This document shows, piece by piece, positions 14,372-22,719 of a stretch of DNA of 23,025 nucleotides (position 1 is its first letter; each line of letters starts with the position of its first letter). The position numbers and the translations under genes were made by a program. Source of the stretch: UBA4716 sp036310525 (GTDB lineage Bacteria > Bacillota > Clostridia > UBA1381); NCBI GenBank assembly GCA_036310525.1, contig JAXJRQ010000150.1, positions 1 through 23,025 on the forward strand. The letters run 5' to 3'. Below the pieces are notes generated by a model. It was given only the letters and a program-made list of their open reading frames with translations. It was not told the origin of the DNA and did not search any database.

Positions 14372-15313
14372 ATGGAAAACAGTTTTAAATATTCTGATGA
14401 TAACAAGCTTTATCATACATGGAATTATCATTTAAGGCACAAATTCGGCACAAAAGTGATGAAGGTTGCCTTAAATGCAGGCTTTACATGCCCCAATATT
14501 GACGGCACAAAAGGCTGTGGCGGATGTACGTATTGCTCCGATGCAGGAAGCGGTGATTTTGCCGGAGACCCGACTCACAGCATAATAATGCAGTTTGAGG
14601 AAGTCAGGGAAAGAATGCATAAAAAGTGGAAGGAAGCAAAGTATATCCCGTATTTTCAGGCGCATACAAATACGTATGCACCGGCAGACGTTTTGCGTGA
14701 AAGGTTTGAGCCGGTACTGCGTCAGCAAAACGTAGTGGGAGTAAGCATTGCCACACGTGCTGACTGCCTTGAGGAGGATGTGCTTGAATATTTGTCGGAG
14801 CTTAATGAACGCACGTATCTTATCGTTGAACTGGGCTTGCAGAGCATTTTTGATTCTACTGGCGAGAGGATAAACCGCTGTCATACATATGCGGAGTTTC
14901 TTGAAGGCTATGAAAAGCTTCGTTCACGTAATATTAATGTATGTGTTCATCTTATTGACGGTCTGCCGGGCGAGGATAAGGAAATGATGCTTCAAAGTGC
15001 AAAAGAGGTTGCAAAGCTTCGTCCGCATTGTGTCAAGCTTCATCTTCTGCATATCCTTAAGGGTACGGCAATAGCTCAGGAGCTTAACAGGGGAGAATTT
15101 GTTCCGCTTACATTGGAGGAATATGTTGATATTATTGTAAGTCAGCTTGAGGTGTTTCATCCTGAAACAGTTATTCAGCGGCTTACGGGCGACGGCGGCA
15201 GGGATTCGCTCATTGCACCGCTCTGGAGCCTGAAGAAATTTGTTGTTTTAAATGAAATCGACAAAGAAATGCAACGTCGTAATACATGTCAGGGAAAAAG
15301 CTTTGGTTTATAA
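14372..15313 (+). CDS. TIGR01212-family radical SAM protein (YhcC/YtqA-like)
   Basis: A 313-residue radical S-adenosylmethionine enzyme of uncharacterised role. The N-terminal cluster-binding region reads FTCPNIDGTKGCGGCTYCSD, with C40, C49, C52 and C55. Only three are needed to hold the 4Fe-4S cluster; the family uses a long first spacer (C40-x11-C52-xx-C55), which makes C49 extra. Other family features are IPYFQAHTNTYAP, VGVSIATRADCL, VELGLQSIFD and HLIDGLPGE. The C-terminal part has the radical-SAM C-terminal domain. Length is typical. ATG 14372 has GGAG (14362-14365) 6 nt upstream. A longer frame from 14333 would start inside the terminator stem and is rejected. The substrate is unknown; RNA modification is often suspected from similarity to Elp3-type proteins. 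Confidence 0.9.
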   Translation: MENSFKYSDDNKLYHTWNYHLRHKFGTKVMKVALNAGFTCPNIDGTKGCGGCTYCSDAGSGDFAGDPTHSIIMQFEEVRERMHKKWKEAKYIPYFQAHTNTYAPADVLRERFEPVLRQQNVVGVSIATRADCLEEDVLEYLSELNERTYLIVELGLQSIFDSTGERINRCHTYAEFLEGYEKLRSRNINVCVHLIDGLPGEDKEMMLQSAKEVAKLRPHCVKLHLLHILKGTAIAQELNRGEFVPLTLEEYVDIIVSQLEVFHPETVIQRLTGDGGRDSLIAPLWSLKKFVVLNEIDKEMQRRNTCQGKSFGL

Positions 15314-15341
15314 AGCATTTTCTGTTGCACAACGATTTGAA

Positions 15342-15368
15342 ATTTGTACTTATTTGATATTTACAAAT
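15342..15368. promoter_or_regulatory. Inverted repeat overlapping the leuC -35 box (possible operator)
   Basis: ATTTGTA (15342-15348) and TACAAAT (15362-15368) are perfect 7-bp arms with a 13-nt gap; arm centres are 20 bp apart, two helical turns. The right arm covers the -35 hexamer. The region is AT-rich, so the call is tentative. Confidence 0.38.
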
Positions 15369-15388
15369 GAAATAAAATGTAGTATAAT
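15360..15388 (+). promoter_or_regulatory. Promoter of leuCDB
   Basis: TTTACA (15360-15365), 17-bp spacer, TATAAT (15383-15388). The leader is only about 26 nt, too short for a T-box or attenuator. Confidence 0.82.
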
Positions 15389-15420
15389 AATATGTAAATT
15401 ATTTTTATGAGGTGATAAAT

Positions 15421-16683
15421 ATGGCAATGACCATGACCCAGAAGATTTTAGCTAAGGCTTCCGGTAATGCTTCAGTAAAAGCCGGTGATCTGATTATGGC
15501 AGATTTGAATCTCGTTTTGGGTAACGATATTACAAGTCCTGTTGCGATAGGCGAATTTGATAAAATAGGCGGTAAGTCGGTATTTGACAAGGCGAAAATT
15601 GCGCTTGTACCTGACCACTTTACACCGAACAAGGACATCAAATCAGCACAGCAGGCGATGGTTGTGCGTAAGTTTGCGGCACAGCAGGAAATTGAAAACT
15701 ACTTTGAAGTCGGCGAGGTTGGTATAGAACATGCACTTCTTCCCGAAAAAGGTCTGGTTGTTGCGGGCGACGTTGTTATCGGCGCTGATTCACATACATG
15801 TACATACGGTGCGCTTGGCGCATTTTCAACCGGTGTAGGTTCAACTGACATGGCGGCAGGTATGGCTACGGGTAAGGCGTGGTTCAAGGTTCCCGAGGCT
15901 ATTAAGTTTAACCTTACAGGTAAGCTCAATAAATATACAAGCGGTAAGGACCTTATCCTTTACATAATAGGAAAAATCGGTGTTGACGGTGCTCTTTACA
16001 AGAGTATGGAATTTGTCGGCGAGGGTGTAAAATCGCTTTCAATGGACGACAGATTTACGGTTGCCAACATGGCGATTGAAGCAGGTGCAAAGAACGGTAT
16101 TTTCGAGGTTGACGAAAAGACTATTGAATACATGAAGGAACATTCAACAAGAGAATATGCAGTATTCAGTGCTGATGAGGACGCTGTATACAGCGAGGTT
16201 ATCGACATTGACCTTTCAGAAGTACCGCATACTGTGGCATTCCCGCATCTTCCCGAAAATGCAAGAACTCCCGAAAACTGGGGCGAGGTTGAAATTGACC
16301 AGGTAGTTATCGGCTCATGTACAAACGGACGACTTTCAGATTTACAGCGTGCTGCTGAAATCCTTAAGGGTAAAAAGGTAAAGAAGGGTGTAAGAGTAAT
16401 CGTATTCCCTGCTACTCAGAAAATATATCTTGACGCATTGCAGGACGGTACATTGCAGACTCTTGTTGAGTCGGGCTGTGTAATTTCAGCACCTACATGC
16501 GGACCGTGTCTTGGCGGTCATATGGGTATTCTTGCCGAGGGCGAGAGATGTGTTTCAACGACAAACAGAAACTTTGTCGGTCGTATGGGACATGTTGAAA
16601 GTGAAGTGTATCTTGCAAGTCCCGAGGTTGCGGCGGCAAGTGCAATCACAGGAAAAATTACAGCACCTGAAGAAGTAATGTAA
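15421..16683 (+). CDS. leuC: 3-isopropylmalate dehydratase large subunit
   Basis: The large subunit of the 4Fe-4S aconitase-like enzyme that isomerises 2- to 3-isopropylmalate in leucine synthesis. The 420-residue protein has ADSHTCTYGALGAFSTGVGS (122-141), GSCTNGR (C300) and CGPCLGGHMG (C360, C363); these three cysteines hold the cluster. The short length is that of the LeuC2/homoaconitase-like form common in Clostridia and archaea, which pairs with a ~165-residue LeuD. ATG 15421 has GAGGTG (15409-15414) 6 nt upstream. An earlier in-frame GTG at 15412 overlaps that ribosome site. It heads leuCDB; leuA lies outside the window. A methanogen-type homoaconitase is unlikely given the neighbouring leuB. 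Confidence 0.96.
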   Translation: MAMTMTQKILAKASGNASVKAGDLIMADLNLVLGNDITSPVAIGEFDKIGGKSVFDKAKIALVPDHFTPNKDIKSAQQAMVVRKFAAQQEIENYFEVGEVGIEHALLPEKGLVVAGDVVIGADSHTCTYGALGAFSTGVGSTDMAAGMATGKAWFKVPEAIKFNLTGKLNKYTSGKDLILYIIGKIGVDGALYKSMEFVGEGVKSLSMDDRFTVANMAIEAGAKNGIFEVDEKTIEYMKEHSTREYAVFSADEDAVYSEVIDIDLSEVPHTVAFPHLPENARTPENWGEVEIDQVVIGSCTNGRLSDLQRAAEILKGKKVKKGVRVIVFPATQKIYLDALQDGTLQTLVESGCVISAPTCGPCLGGHMGILAEGERCVSTTNRNFVGRMGHVESEVYLASPEVAAASAITGKITAPEEVM

Positions 16684-16705
16684 TCGGGTAGAAAGGAATA
16701 GAAGT

Positions 16706-17197
16706 ATGAAAGCAGAAGGAAAAGTTATTAAATACGGTGATAATATTGATACCGATATTATAATTCCGGCAAGATATTTGAATACCTCGCTTCCCGAGGA
16801 GCTTGCAAAGCATTGCATGGAGGATATTGATAAGGAGTTTGTGAATAAGGTTCAGACTGGTGATATTATGGTCGGCGGTGCAAACTTCGGTTGCGGCTCA
16901 TCAAGAGAGCATGCGCCCATTGCCATTAAGGCAAGCGGTATTTCATGCGTAATTGCTGACAGCTTTGCAAGAATATTTTTCAGAAACGCAATAAATATCG
17001 GTCTTCCCATTCTTGAATGTCCCGAAGCTTCAAAGGACATTGAAGACGGTGACACTGTTGAGATTAATTTTGACAACGGTGTAATTACAAATAAAACAAA
17101 GAACAAGGAATATCAGGCAGTTGCATTCCCTCCGTTTATGCAGAAGCTTATTAATGCAGGCGGTCTTGTAAAATATATCAAGGAGGGTAATATATAA
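16706..17197 (+). CDS. leuD: 3-isopropylmalate dehydratase small subunit
   Basis: The 163-residue swivel-domain partner of LeuC. It shows DNIDTDIIIPARYLNTS (12-28) and GGANFGCGSSREHAPIAIKA (57-76), the phosphate/substrate-binding loop shared by the family, followed by DSFARIFFRNAINIGLP. The length fits the short LeuD2 class that pairs with the LeuC type upstream. AAAGGAA precedes the ATG, 22 nt after the leuC stop. Its own stop overlaps the leuB start by one base (TAATG), so translation of the two is coupled. Confidence 0.96.
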   Translation: MKAEGKVIKYGDNIDTDIIIPARYLNTSLPEELAKHCMEDIDKEFVNKVQTGDIMVGGANFGCGSSREHAPIAIKASGISCVIADSFARIFFRNAINIGLPILECPEASKDIEDGDTVEINFDNGVITNKTKNKEYQAVAFPPFMQKLINAGGLVKYIKEGNI

Positions 17198-18258
17198 TGA
17201 GTGAATTTAATATTGCCGTTATAAAAGGCGACGGAATAGGCCCTGAAATAGTTGAAGGCGCACAGACAGTTCTTGATGCCGTAGCAGAAAAATACGGACA
17301 TGCTTTTAATTATTCGGATGTATACATGGGCGGTTGTGCTATAGATAAGTACGGCGAGCCGTTACCGCAGGGAACTGTTGATGTATGCTTAAAAAGTGAC
17401 AGCGTTTTACTTGGTGCCGTAGGCGGTCCTAAGTGGGACGGTTGCCCCAAGCGTCCCGAAGCAGGACTTTTGGGTATAAGAAAGGCACTTGGTCTTTATT
17501 CAAATCTTCGTCCTTCAATTCTTAAGAAGCAGCTCAAAGACGCTTCACCGCTTAAGGACGAAAAGCTTACAAATGGTCTTGACGTTATGGTTGTACGTGA
17601 GCTTACGGGCGGAATTTATTTCGGAGAAAGACGTAAAGCTGACGATGGCTCATGGGCAAGTGATGAAGAAAAATACAGCGTTGAAGAAGTTACAAGAATA
17701 GGAAAAATTGCTTTTGAAACAGCAATGCTCAGAAATAAAAAGCTTGTATCGGTTGATAAAGCGAACGTACTTGAATCATCAAGATTATGGAGAAAGACAA
17801 TCACCGAAATGTCGAAGGATTATCCCGAGGTTGAGCTTAGCCATATGTATGTTGACAATGCGGCTATGCAGCTTGCAATAAATCCGTCGCAGTTTGACGT
17901 TATCGTAACATCAAATATTTTCGGAGATATTTTATCAGACCTTTCATCGGCTATTGCAGGTTCAATAGGTATGCTTCCGTCAGCGTCGCTCGGCGCAACA
18001 AAGTGCGGTATGTATGAGCCTATTCACGGCAGTGCTCCTGATATTGCTGGCATGGATATTGCAAATCCTATTGCTACAATTGTCAGTGCCGCTATGATGC
18101 TTGAAATGTCGTTCGGTCTTATTGATGAAGCCAAGGCGATTAATGCTTCGGTTGACAAGGTTCTCGATATGGGCTACCGTACAACGGATATTATGTCCGA
18201 TGGTATGAAGAAGGTCGGATGTAAGGAAATGGCAAAGCTTATTGCTGAAAATATATAA
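17197..18258 (+). CDS. leuB: 3-isopropylmalate dehydrogenase
   Basis: LeuB oxidises and decarboxylates 3-isopropylmalate with NAD+ to 2-oxoisocaproate in leucine synthesis. The 353-residue protein has GDGIGPEIV near the N terminus, LGAVGGPKWD, SNLRPSILKK, VRELTGGIYFGERR (substrate arginines), DKANVLESSRLWR and the metal/substrate site VDNAAMQLAINPSQFDVIVT. The NAD-binding end is HGSAPDIAGMDIANPIATI. The GSAPDIAG loop followed by NP favours NAD+ rather than NADP+. AGGAGGG (17181-17187) lies within the end of leuD, 9 nt before ATG. It is the last gene of the leu operon, followed by a terminator. Confidence 0.97.
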   Translation: MSEFNIAVIKGDGIGPEIVEGAQTVLDAVAEKYGHAFNYSDVYMGGCAIDKYGEPLPQGTVDVCLKSDSVLLGAVGGPKWDGCPKRPEAGLLGIRKALGLYSNLRPSILKKQLKDASPLKDEKLTNGLDVMVVRELTGGIYFGERRKADDGSWASDEEKYSVEEVTRIGKIAFETAMLRNKKLVSVDKANVLESSRLWRKTITEMSKDYPEVELSHMYVDNAAMQLAINPSQFDVIVTSNIFGDILSDLSSAIAGSIGMLPSASLGATKCGMYEPIHGSAPDIAGMDIANPIATIVSAAMMLEMSFGLIDEAKAINASVDKVLDMGYRTTDIMSDGMKKVGCKEMAKLIAENI

Positions 18259-18264
18259 TTATTG

Positions 18265-18296
18265 AAAAGCAGTCTCATGTACAGAGACTACTTTTT
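18265..18296 (+). terminator. Terminator of leuCDB
   Basis: AAAAG-c-AGTCTC pairs with GAGACT-a-CTTTT (one C/A mismatch) around a 7-nt loop, ending in a T-rich tail. Confidence 0.8.
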
Positions 18297-18308
18297 GCTT
18301 TAAAAGTA

Positions 18309-18337
18309 TAGACGAAACGTCTGTTTTGTGATATAAT
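18309..18337 (+). promoter_or_regulatory. Promoter of the WG/SLH protein gene, with a palindrome on the -35
   Basis: TAGACG (18309-18314), 17-bp spacer and an extended -10, TGaTATAAT (18329-18337). AGACG-AAA-CGTCT (18310-18322) is a perfect 13-bp palindrome over the -35/spacer and could be an operator; it may also be chance. Confidence 0.65.
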
Positions 18338-18365
18338 TTTATCAGAAAATGTGGGAGGGATAATC

Positions 18366-20450
18366 ATGAAAAAGGTCATATTATTGTTTTTGATGTGTTT
18401 TATATGTTTTTCTCAGGCAGTATCTGCTGATACGCTTGACAGTGCTCAGATTAAGGACTTACAGCAAATCGGTGAGTTGTACCGTTCTCTTACTCATTCG
18501 GGCGAAGAATATGTGATTGACAAGGATAATAATATTATCGGCGGCCCGTATAAAGCGGTAAGTGATTGTTCGGGATATTGCTATGTGCTTGATGATAATT
18601 ACGGAAATCAGATTCTCTTCGACCTTGACGGTACAATTATTGCAACAGCACCGACAGGCTATGACATCACTTATCCTAAAAACGGAATATATACAATCCG
18701 TGAGAGAAAAGAAAGTGATGATGCAGAGCTTACCATATATGATTATGAAACCAATACCGAGCTTTTGAAGACAACGGGAACATTTTTATATCATCTTGAA
18801 CAGCAGAGTGAAAAAATGTTTATAAGCAAAAACGGCAAGTATGCAATTGTTGATAATAAATGTAATTTTATAACCGATTATATTTATGATGACGTAAAAA
18901 AACGCTTTAATCCCGAATATGTACCCTTCCCGAAAGCATATGCGATTGTGGTTGAAAATGGTGTTGAAAAATATATTGACTGGGATTTAGATGAAATAAA
19001 CCTTGATGATTATAATGGTGAACCGTTTATCACAAACTGTTGGCGCATACATGGCTATGACGGCTATTATAAGGAGTTTTATGTACTTGAAAACGGTACA
19101 AAAACAGCACTTTACAATATGGAAAACGGCGAATTTATCTTTCCGTATCAGACGGAGTATGAGTTTAGGCAGATGAATGACAAATACATCATAGTAAGCA
19201 AAGGCGAGGAAATGGGTGTGCTTGATTATTCGGGGAAAATCGTTGTTGCATTTTCCGAAAGCCAACTTTCCCTGACAGAGAACGGACTCGTTTCATACTA
19301 TCATTTTGACGGTGAAACCGTACACGAGGGCGTTTTAAATCCCGAAGACGGAACTGCAAAGGATAATCCGCTTGAGCATATGGGATATTTTCATCAGGTG
19401 ATAGGCGAAGATGATAGAGAAAATATAGCATTTGGAGTGATTGTTTCAAACGGAAAAGCGGCTGATATACGTAATGAAGATTTGAAAAAATTCCTTGACA
19501 GGTACTGGAATTTTAATTATGAGCGTGTTATAGCGCCGATTGAAGAATATACTGTTGATAATCTGAGTATTTTGGATGATACGTATATAAAATTATGGAA
19601 TAAGGATAAAAATAAATCGTATATTATATATGATAATTCTTCTGTAATGTTGGGTCAGTTCGGCGAAAAAGCACAGTCGCATGGTATGGATAAGACAAAT
19701 TACGTATGGTATTTCCCTGTTGTGGGTAACGGACGAAATGCTCTGTATACCGCATTTGAAACTGTAAGACATACGTATTTTGACAAAGAATACGAGGGTT
19801 ATTTTGAAGCGCAGCGTGAAATTACCGAAGCGGACAAAATCGAAATACCGACAGAAAATATACTTCCTATAGACGGTGCAAGCGAGTGGTCAAAGCCTGA
19901 AATTCAAAAAGCGGCGGCATGTAATCTGCTTATTTATGAACTTACCGATAAATATATGGAAAATATAACGAGACTTGATTTTTGCTATCTTGCACGGCGG
20001 TTGATTGCAACGGAGTTCAGCCCTGAAAGTGATTCAAGAATGGGGATTTCTACTGTTATCGGGAACATTATCGAAGAAAGAGGTTTAACGGAGCGCATAG
20101 CTTTTTCCGATTGCGAAAACGATGCGGTTGATTTTCTCACACGTGCAGGAATAATTGAAGGCATGGGTGACGGAACCTTTGCACCTGATGCGGAGATTAC
20201 ACGTGAGCAGGCGGCAACGATACTTTACAGAATGGCAAAATTTTTAGGAAATAAAACGCTTAAAACTCCACAAACTGCTAAAGCATATGATGATGAAGGC
20301 TTAATTTCCGAATGGGCAAAGTCAAGCGTGCTCGCCATGAAAGAAATGGGTATCATGAAAGGCATAAGTGATACGGAATTTTCACCAAAGGGAAATTATA
20401 CAGTTGAACAGTCGATTGCAACTATGCTAAGACTTTACGAATGTTATTGA
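18366..20450 (+). CDS. Large secreted protein with WG-like repeats and C-terminal SLH modules
   Basis: A 694-residue surface protein. The signal peptide is residues 1-21 (MKKVILLFLMCFICFSQAVSA). Residues ~45-490 are beta-rich with repeats of the WG/KWG type, for example SKNGKYAIVDNKCNFITDYI with YDDV (154-177) and KGEEMGVLDYSGKIVVAF; such repeats are thought to form propellers that bind ligands. Residues 505-694 hold three SLH-type repeats, including FLTRAGIIEGMGDGTFAPDA followed by EITREQAATILYRMAKF, and SVLAMKEMGIMKGISDTEF. These should tether it to the cell wall. The SLH block is paralogous to that of the protein at 12973. GGGAGGG (18353-18359), 6 nt from ATG 18366, fixes the start. It is transcribed alone. 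The ligand and role are unknown. Confidence 0.83.
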   Translation: MKKVILLFLMCFICFSQAVSADTLDSAQIKDLQQIGELYRSLTHSGEEYVIDKDNNIIGGPYKAVSDCSGYCYVLDDNYGNQILFDLDGTIIATAPTGYDITYPKNGIYTIRERKESDDAELTIYDYETNTELLKTTGTFLYHLEQQSEKMFISKNGKYAIVDNKCNFITDYIYDDVKKRFNPEYVPFPKAYAIVVENGVEKYIDWDLDEINLDDYNGEPFITNCWRIHGYDGYYKEFYVLENGTKTALYNMENGEFIFPYQTEYEFRQMNDKYIIVSKGEEMGVLDYSGKIVVAFSESQLSLTENGLVSYYHFDGETVHEGVLNPEDGTAKDNPLEHMGYFHQVIGEDDRENIAFGVIVSNGKAADIRNEDLKKFLDRYWNFNYERVIAPIEEYTVDNLSILDDTYIKLWNKDKNKSYIIYDNSSVMLGQFGEKAQSHGMDKTNYVWYFPVVGNGRNALYTAFETVRHTYFDKEYEGYFEAQREITEADKIEIPTENILPIDGASEWSKPEIQKAAACNLLIYELTDKYMENITRLDFCYLARRLIATEFSPESDSRMGISTVIGNIIEERGLTERIAFSDCENDAVDFLTRAGIIEGMGDGTFAPDAEITREQAATILYRMAKFLGNKTLKTPQTAKAYDDEGLISEWAKSSVLAMKEMGIMKGISDTEFSPKGNYTVEQSIATMLRLYECY

Positions 20451-20455
20451 TAATG

Positions 20456-20488
20456 AAAACCAATGCTGATTTATCGGCATTGGTTTTT
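20456..20488 (+). terminator. Terminator after the WG/SLH protein gene
   Basis: AAAACCAATGC/GCATTGGTTTT stem with a 10-nt loop and trailing T residues, beginning 5 nt after the stop. Confidence 0.87.
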
Positions 20489-20594
20489 GATTTTACAAAA
20501 AAACGCAGATTTGAATAATATTTTTACAGTTGTATATATTATATATGAGAATGTGAAACCATACAAAATTGGTAATATACACAGCATGTATTCT

Positions 20595-20645
20595 TATCTG
20601 CCCACGGTAGAATATAGTATAAAAAAGTGGGCGGAAAGGCAGATA
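20595..20645 (+). promoter_or_regulatory. PTS leader hairpin covering the ribosome binding site
   Basis: TATCTGCC (20595-20602) is the exact complement of GGCAGATA (20638-20645), which includes the GG of the AAAGG ribosome site of the PTS gene. An alternative stem, GCCCAC/GTGGGC (20600-20605 with 20627-20632), shares three bases with it, so the two full stems compete. I could not recognise a LicT/GlcT-type antiterminator sequence, nor a clear promoter in 20489-20594. Confidence 0.45.
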
Positions 20646-20647
20646 TT

Positions 20648-22705
20648 ATGAAGGATAAAATTTTTGGCGTACTTCAAAGAGTAGGACGTTCGTTTATGCT
20701 TCCGATTGCAATACTTCCGATTGCAGGCTTATTGCTTGGTATAGGAAGCTCGTTCACGAACGAAACAATGCTTGAAGCATACAATCTTACAGGAGTTATT
20801 TACAGAGGAAACATATTATACACATTACTTGACATTATGAGCAAAACGGGAAGTGCTGTTTTTGATAATCTTCCGTTATTGTTCGCAATGGGCGTTGCAA
20901 TTGGTATGGCGAAAAAGGAAAAGGAAGTTGCGGCACTTGCGGCAACTGTTGCATTTCTGATTATGCATACAACAATCAGTGCGCTGATTAACAGCCGTGG
21001 CGGTGTGGAGGCGATGCTTGAAAATTCCACGGCTTCGGTGCTTGGTATAACAACATTGCAGATGGGTGTATTCGGAGGTATAATAGTTGGCTTGGGTGTT
21101 GCGGCGCTTCATAACCGTTTTTATCGTATACAGCTGCCGCAGGTACTTGCATTTTTTGGCGGAACAAGATTTGTACCGATTATTTCGGCGCTTGTGTATA
21201 TACTTGTCGGAATTGTGATGTTCTTTGTGTGGCCCATTATTCAGATGGGAATATCAATGCTCGGTAATCTTGTGCTTGCATCGGGATATATCGGAACATG
21301 GATTTACGGTATAATCGAGCGTGCGCTGATTCCTTTTGGACTTCATCATGTGTTTTATATGCCTTTCTGGCAGACGGCTGTCGGAGGCACTGCTATTATA
21401 GACGGAGTTACCGTTCAGGGTGCGCAGAATATTTATTTCGCAGAACTTGCTTCAAAAAGCACGCAGGTATTCAGTGCAGAAGCAACACGATTTATGGCGG
21501 GTAAATTCCCGTTCATGATTTTCGGTTTGCCCGGTGCGGCATTGGCTATGTACCACTGCGCAAATCCCGACAGACGTAAAATTGCGGGAAGCTTGCTTCT
21601 CTCGGCGGCACTTACCGCCATGCTTACAGGTATAACAGAGCCGATTGAGTTTACTTTTATATTTGTTGCACCGCTTATGTATGCAGTTCATTGTGTGCTT
21701 GCAGGATTGTCGTTCATGCTGATGCATATATTGCGTGTAGGTGTTGGTATGACTTTTTCGGGTGGTATTATCGACCTTACCCTATTCGGTATTTTGCAGG
21801 GCAACGCAAAAACAAACTGGATTTATGTAGTGCTTGTCGGAATTGTGTACTTCTTCATTTACTACGCAGTATTTAAGTTTATGATAAAGCGGTTTAATTA
21901 TGTAACTCCGGGTCGTGAAGCAGAAGGCGAGGAAACAAAGCTTTATACACGTAAGGACTTAAACGAAAGAAACGCTGCAAACAGTGGTGATGCAACAAGT
22001 CCGCTTATAGTGAACGGTCTTGGCGGAAAGGATAATATATCAGATGTTGACTGTTGCGCAACAAGACTTCGTATCACGGTTAAGGACGGAGCTAAAGTAA
22101 ACGACGATTTATTGAAGCAGAGCGGTGCGGCAGGTGTCATCAGAAAAGGTAACGGTGTTCAGATTATATACGGACCGAAGGTTACGGTTATAAAATCACA
22201 CCTTGAGGATTATCTTGATTCGCATATTGAAACCGTGGACGAGGAAAAAGAAGGTGCGCTGATACTTTCGTCGATATGTGACGGTACGGTAGTTCCGCTT
22301 GAAATGGTAAAGGATGATGTGTTCAGTAAAGGTATACTCGGAAAGGGAATAGCCATTGAGCCTGAAACGGACACCGTTTATGCACCGTGCGACGGCGTGA
22401 TTTCAAATACCGTTGATACTAAGCATGCCATCGGAATAAGTGCACAAAACGGTGCTGAAATCCTTATTCATGTAGGTCTTGATACCGTAAAGCTTAAGGG
22501 GAATTATTTTGAATATAAGGTCAAGGATGGCGATAAGGTCAAAAAAGGTGATTTGCTGATTAAGTTTGACCGCAAAAAGATACAGGATTTGAAATATTGC
22601 ACCGTTATTCCTGTTGTGGTATGCAACAGCAATGATTTTTCGGAAATAACGCCCGTTGCTTCGGGTGCAATTAAGTCCGGACAGGATATTCTTGTTGTTA
22701 AATAA
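20648..22705 (+). CDS. ptsG: PTS system EIICBA component, glucose family
   Basis: A 685-residue permease that takes up and phosphorylates a hexose using phosphate from HPr. EIIC (about 1-415) has ten or so membrane segments, with GLHHVFYMPFWQT (231-243) and GITEPIEFTFIFVAPLMYAV (328-347), where E331 belongs to the conserved ITEPIEF motif. EIIB (~455-525) carries the phospho-cysteine in DCCATRLR (C470). EIIA (~540-685) has the phospho-histidine H608 in ILIHVGLDTV and the helper H593. The C-B-A order and the GLHH motif fit the glucose branch; N-acetylglucosamine (NagE-like) is the main alternative. ATG 20648 has AAAGG 8 nt upstream. An earlier GTG at 20627 lies inside a leader stem. HPr follows 14 nt later, probably on one transcript. 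Confidence 0.9.
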   Translation: MKDKIFGVLQRVGRSFMLPIAILPIAGLLLGIGSSFTNETMLEAYNLTGVIYRGNILYTLLDIMSKTGSAVFDNLPLLFAMGVAIGMAKKEKEVAALAATVAFLIMHTTISALINSRGGVEAMLENSTASVLGITTLQMGVFGGIIVGLGVAALHNRFYRIQLPQVLAFFGGTRFVPIISALVYILVGIVMFFVWPIIQMGISMLGNLVLASGYIGTWIYGIIERALIPFGLHHVFYMPFWQTAVGGTAIIDGVTVQGAQNIYFAELASKSTQVFSAEATRFMAGKFPFMIFGLPGAALAMYHCANPDRRKIAGSLLLSAALTAMLTGITEPIEFTFIFVAPLMYAVHCVLAGLSFMLMHILRVGVGMTFSGGIIDLTLFGILQGNAKTNWIYVVLVGIVYFFIYYAVFKFMIKRFNYVTPGREAEGEETKLYTRKDLNERNAANSGDATSPLIVNGLGGKDNISDVDCCATRLRITVKDGAKVNDDLLKQSGAAGVIRKGNGVQIIYGPKVTVIKSHLEDYLDSHIETVDEEKEGALILSSICDGTVVPLEMVKDDVFSKGILGKGIAIEPETDTVYAPCDGVISNTVDTKHAIGISAQNGAEILIHVGLDTVKLKGNYFEYKVKDGDKVKKGDLLIKFDRKKIQDLKYCTVIPVVVCNSNDFSEITPVASGAIKSGQDILVVK

Positions 22706-22719
22706 AATGGAGATTTGGT

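Noticed and set aside
15314..15420. T-box or leader-peptide attenuator before leuC
   Set aside because: The space between promoter and start is about 30 nt and no specifier stem, T-box sequence or terminator hairpin is present.
20489..20594. A LicT/GlcT ribonucleic antiterminator and a definite PTS promoter
   Set aside because: Several weak -35/-10 combinations exist (for example TTTACA 20492 with TAATAT), none convincing, and no second terminator follows that an antiterminator would control.
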